NCBI RefSeq assembly: GCF_033441515.1
Contig: NZ_JAWQJT010000001.1
Span: 3,782,001 to 3,846,000 of the forward strand
Source of the DNA: Amycolatopsis solani
Lineage (GTDB): Bacteria > Actinomycetota > Actinomycetes > Mycobacteriales > Pseudonocardiaceae
DNA: 64,000 nucleotides
Direction of reading: 5' to 3'
Shown: in pieces, positions 61,086 through 64,000 of the stretch
Layout: each line of letters opens with the position of its first letter
Position numbering within the stretch: the stretch's first letter is position 1
Notes under the pieces: model-generated
The model's input: only the letters and a program-made list of their open reading frames with translations
Database searches by the model: none
What the model was told of the DNA's origin: nothing
Position numbers and translations under genes: made by a program

Positions 61086-62633
61086 ATGTACGACTACGTG
61101 ATCGTCGGCGCGGGTTCGACGGGGTGCGTGCTGGCGGCCCGGCTGTCGGAGGATCCCGACGTCAAGGTGGCCCTGCTGGAGGCGGGCCCGCCGGACGACG
61201 CCGAGGAGATCCACATCCCGGCGGCGTTCAGCCAGCTGTTCCGCACCCGCTACGACTGGGACTACGACACCGCGGAGGAGCCGCACCTCGGCGGCCGCCG
61301 GCTCTACCTCCCGCGCGGCAAGGTGCTGGGCGGCACCAGCTCCACCAACGCGATGCTCTACGTCCGTGGCACCAAGATCGACTACGACGGCTGGAACCAG
61401 CCGGGCTGGTCGTTCGACGAGGTGCTGCCGTACTTCAAGAAGTCCGAGGACAACGAGCGCGGCGCGTCGGAGTACCACGGCGAAGGCGGCCCGCTGTCCG
61501 TTTCGGACAACCGCTCGCACAACCCGAGCTCGGTGGCGCTCGTCGAAGCCGCCGTCCAGGCCGGCTACAAGGCCACCGACGACTTCAACGGCGCCGAGCT
61601 GGACGGCTTCGGCGAGTTCCAGCTGACCCAGCGCGACGGCAGGCGGTGGAGCACCGCGGCCGCGTTCCTGCGCCCGGCGCTCGGGCGGCCGAACCTCACC
61701 GTGCTGACGGAGTTCCGCGCGCACAAAGTGATCATCGAGAACGGCCGCGCGGTCGGCGTCACCGGGCAGCAGGGCGACGAGGCGCCGGTCGACATCCGCG
61801 CCGAGCGCGAGGTCATCCTCTCGGCGGGCGCGTACAACTCGCCGCAGCTGCTTCAGCTGTCCGGCATCGGCCCGTCCTGCCTGCTCTCGGCGTTCGGGAT
61901 CCCGGTCGTCGCGGACAGCCCTCAGGTCGGCCAGAACCTCTCCGACCACGCGCTGGTGCCGCTGGTCTCGGTGCACTCGCAGCCGATCAGCATGATCGCG
62001 GCGGCCACGCCGGAGAACTTCCGGCTGTTCATGGAGGAGCAGCGCGGCCCGCTGACCGGCAACGGCCCGGAGGCCGGCGGCTACTTCCGCACCCTGCCGG
62101 ACCTGCCCGCCCCGGACGCGGCGATCTTCGCGGCGCCGGTGATGTTCGTGGAGAGCGGTCTCGCGTTCCCCTACGAGCACGCGATTTCCCTCGGCCCGGT
62201 GCTCATCACGCCGGAGAGCCGCGGCAACATCACCCTGCAGTCGACCAACCCGACGGCGAAACCGCGCATCCTCAACAACTTCTTCGCCGAGGAGTCCGAC
62301 CTGGAGACGGGCGTGCGGGCGCTGCGGGTCTCGATGGAGATCGCCAAGCAGGAAGCGCTGCGGCCGTTCCACGAGTCGTTCTACCAGTTCCCGGCGTCCG
62401 ATTCGGACGACGACCTCAAGGCGTACCTGCGCCGGTACACCCACTCCATCTTCCACCCGGCGGGCACCTGCGCGATCGGCGAGGTCGTCGACGCCGAGCT
62501 GCGCGTCCAGGGCGTCGACGGCCTGCGCGTGGCCGACTGCTCGGTGATGCCGGTCGTCGGCCGGGGCAACCCGAACGCGTCCGCCATCATGATCGGCGAG
62601 AAGGCCGCCGACCTCATCAAGGAGGCCAGCTGA
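61086..62633 (+). CDS. GMC oxidoreductase (choline dehydrogenase-like)
   Basis: 515 residues from ATG 61086. FAD site DYVIVGAGSTGCVLAARLSED, signature GKVLGGTSSTNAMLYVRG, second signature SAGAYNSPQLLQLSGIGPS and C-terminal HPAGTCAIGEVVDAELRV plus RGNPNASAIMIGEKAA with the catalytic His and Asn. Such enzymes oxidise primary alcohols to aldehydes. Its stop overlaps the start of the next GMC gene by one base (TGATG). Confidence 0.92.
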   Translation: MYDYVIVGAGSTGCVLAARLSEDPDVKVALLEAGPPDDAEEIHIPAAFSQLFRTRYDWDYDTAEEPHLGGRRLYLPRGKVLGGTSSTNAMLYVRGTKIDYDGWNQPGWSFDEVLPYFKKSEDNERGASEYHGEGGPLSVSDNRSHNPSSVALVEAAVQAGYKATDDFNGAELDGFGEFQLTQRDGRRWSTAAAFLRPALGRPNLTVLTEFRAHKVIIENGRAVGVTGQQGDEAPVDIRAEREVILSAGAYNSPQLLQLSGIGPSCLLSAFGIPVVADSPQVGQNLSDHALVPLVSVHSQPISMIAAATPENFRLFMEEQRGPLTGNGPEAGGYFRTLPDLPAPDAAIFAAPVMFVESGLAFPYEHAISLGPVLITPESRGNITLQSTNPTAKPRILNNFFAEESDLETGVRALRVSMEIAKQEALRPFHESFYQFPASDSDDDLKAYLRRYTHSIFHPAGTCAIGEVVDAELRVQGVDGLRVADCSVMPVVGRGNPNASAIMIGEKAADLIKEAS

Positions 62634-64000
62634 TGTACGACTACATCGTGGTCGGCGCCGGCTCCGCGGGCTGCGTGCTCGCGGCCCGGCTGTCCGAAGA
62701 CCCCGACGTCAAGGTCGCCCTGGTCGAGGCGGGCGGCAACGACGACGTCGAGAACATCCACATCCCGGCCGTCTTCGGCGACCTGTTCCGCACCCGGGTC
62801 GACTGGGACTACGACTCCCACGAAGAAGAGCAGCTGAACCGGCGGCGGATCTTCCACCCGCGCGGCAAGGTGCTCGGCGGCACCAGCTCGATCAACGCGA
62901 TGCTGTACCTGCGCAACAACCGCATCGACTACGACGGCTGGAACCAGCCCGGCTGGAGCTACGACGACCTGCTGCCGCTGTTCAAGCGGTCGGAGGACAA
63001 CGAGCGCGGCGCGTCGGAATACCACGGCGCGGGCGGCCCGCTGTCCGTTTCGGACGGTCGTTCGCTCAACCCGTCGACGACGGCGCTCGTCGAAGCGGCG
63101 CTGCAGGCCGGGCACCCGGCCAACGACGACTTCAACGGCCCCACCCAGGACGGCTTCGGCCGGTTCCAGGTGACCCAGCGCAACGGGCGCCGGTGGAGCA
63201 CCGCGCAGGCGTTCCTGCACCCCGCGCTCGAGCGGCCGAACCTGACGCTGATCAAGAACTACCAGGTCTACCGCGTGCTGATCGAGAACGGCCGCGCGAT
63301 CGGCGTCACCGGCCGTCAGGTCGACGACGAGCTGACGATCCACGCCGAGCGCGAGGTGATCCTTTCGGCGGGGGCGTACAACTCGCCGCAGCTGCTGCTG
63401 CTCTCCGGCGTCGGCCCGGCCGACCAGCTGCGCGGGCTGGGCATGGAGGTCGTGCTCGACCACGCCGAGGTCGGCAAGAACCTGCAGGACCACCCGCTGG
63501 TTCCGCTGATCTACGAACACTCGCAGCCGAACAGCCTGCTGAGCGCGTTCGAGCCGGAGAGCATCCGGGCGTTCCAGGAAGAGGGCCGCGGCCCTCTGAC
63601 GTCGAACGGCCCCGAGGCGGGCGGTTACGTGCGGACGCAGCCGGGCCTGCCGGGCCCGGACGTCGTGTACTTCGCGGGCCCGATGGAGTTCGTCGACAGC
63701 GGCCTGACGGTGCCGACCCGGCACGCGATCACCTTCGGCCCGGTGCTGCTGACGCAGCGCAGCCGCGGGCAGATCACGCTGGTGGCGGAGGACCCGACGG
63801 CCAAGCCGAAGATCGAGCACCGCTACTTCACCGCGGAGGGCGACCTCGACGTCGCGGTGGCCGGCGTCCGGATCGGGATGGACATCGCCCGCCAGCCGGC
63901 GTTCGCGAAGTTCAACGAGCGCCTGCTCAACGCCCCGGCGTCCGATTCGGACGACGACCTGCGCGAGTACGTGCGGCGCTACACGAACTCGATCTTCCAC
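62633..64000 (+). CDS. GMC oxidoreductase, tandem paralogue, 3' end outside window
   Basis: 456 residues are visible from ATG 62633 before the window ends. It follows the previous gene closely in sequence: DYIVVGAGSAGCVLAARLSED, GKVLGGTSSINAMLYLRNN and SAGAYNSPQLLLLSGVGPA. The C-terminal catalytic His region is cut off just as NSIFH begins. The pair may act as a heterodimer or on successive alcohol groups. The reading frame runs to the edge, so the cluster continues beyond it. Confidence 0.9.
   Translation, partial: MYDYIVVGAGSAGCVLAARLSEDPDVKVALVEAGGNDDVENIHIPAVFGDLFRTRVDWDYDSHEEEQLNRRRIFHPRGKVLGGTSSINAMLYLRNNRIDYDGWNQPGWSYDDLLPLFKRSEDNERGASEYHGAGGPLSVSDGRSLNPSTTALVEAALQAGHPANDDFNGPTQDGFGRFQVTQRNGRRWSTAQAFLHPALERPNLTLIKNYQVYRVLIENGRAIGVTGRQVDDELTIHAEREVILSAGAYNSPQLLLLSGVGPADQLRGLGMEVVLDHAEVGKNLQDHPLVPLIYEHSQPNSLLSAFEPESIRAFQEEGRGPLTSNGPEAGGYVRTQPGLPGPDVVYFAGPMEFVDSGLTVPTRHAITFGPVLLTQRSRGQITLVAEDPTAKPKIEHRYFTAEGDLDVAVAGVRIGMDIARQPAFAKFNERLLNAPASDSDDDLREYVRRYTNSIFH

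Overview
The window is about 70% G+C actinomycete DNA with GTG/TTG starts, mycothiol-type enzymes, an ECF42 sigma factor and SARP regulation. Gene content and repeat families point to a Pseudonocardiales genome, most likely Amycolatopsis or a close relative; this is an inference, as there is no rRNA to confirm it.

The left edge (1-4.9 kb) looks like ordinary chromosome: a DivIVA-like coiled-coil protein, MgtC, a mycothiol-dependent enzyme, a CopC-CopD fusion with a membrane partner, and an HxlR regulator. From 5.2 to 16.1 kb lies a RiPP-type locus. It has a fused C/D YcaO cyclodehydratase, a SagB-type dehydrogenase, a histidine kinase, two very similar NarL-type response regulators, an AraC regulator, a 58-residue peptide gene (candidate precursor) and a rare tandem double histidine kinase. 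From 16.3 to 20.4 kb come a DUF899 protein, a Sua5-like protein, a TIGR03084-type protein and a DGPF/ECF42 sigma pair.

From 20.5 kb to the right edge is an enediyne biosynthetic cluster, which continues past 64 kb. Its regulators (HxlR, SARP, AraC) precede the core: two DUF1702/UnbL proteins, UnbV, UnbU, a P450, a DUF5987-like protein, a GMC oxidoreductase, a CxxC protein, a TIGR03084 protein, the 1941-residue PksE (KS-AT-ACP-KR-DH-PPTase), the E10 thioesterase and an E6-like flavin reductase. A reductase, a 59-residue protein and acyl-CoA carboxylase beta and epsilon subunits (extender supply) follow. The right part holds tailoring and protection genes: FAD oxidoreductase, AhpD-like protein, epoxide hydrolase, two methyltransferases, thiol peroxidase, four SgcJ-like NTF2-fold proteins in two duplicated pairs, an acyl-CoA oxidase-like protein, a flavin monooxygenase, a class III aminotransferase and two tandem GMC oxidoreductases.

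Non-coding signals tie the parts together. Triplets of an 11-bp box spaced 21 and 22 bp lie upstream of the YcaO gene, between the RiPP-side AraC gene and the peptide, and between the SARP and AraC genes of the enediyne locus, which suggests shared control. A second element ending in TGGGGCGAATAACG precedes two tailoring operons. Sixteen copies of a 13-bp near-palindrome, GAATGASTCATTS, occur only between genes, as eight pairs at exactly 30-bp spacing. Long perfect hairpins mark convergent gene ends.
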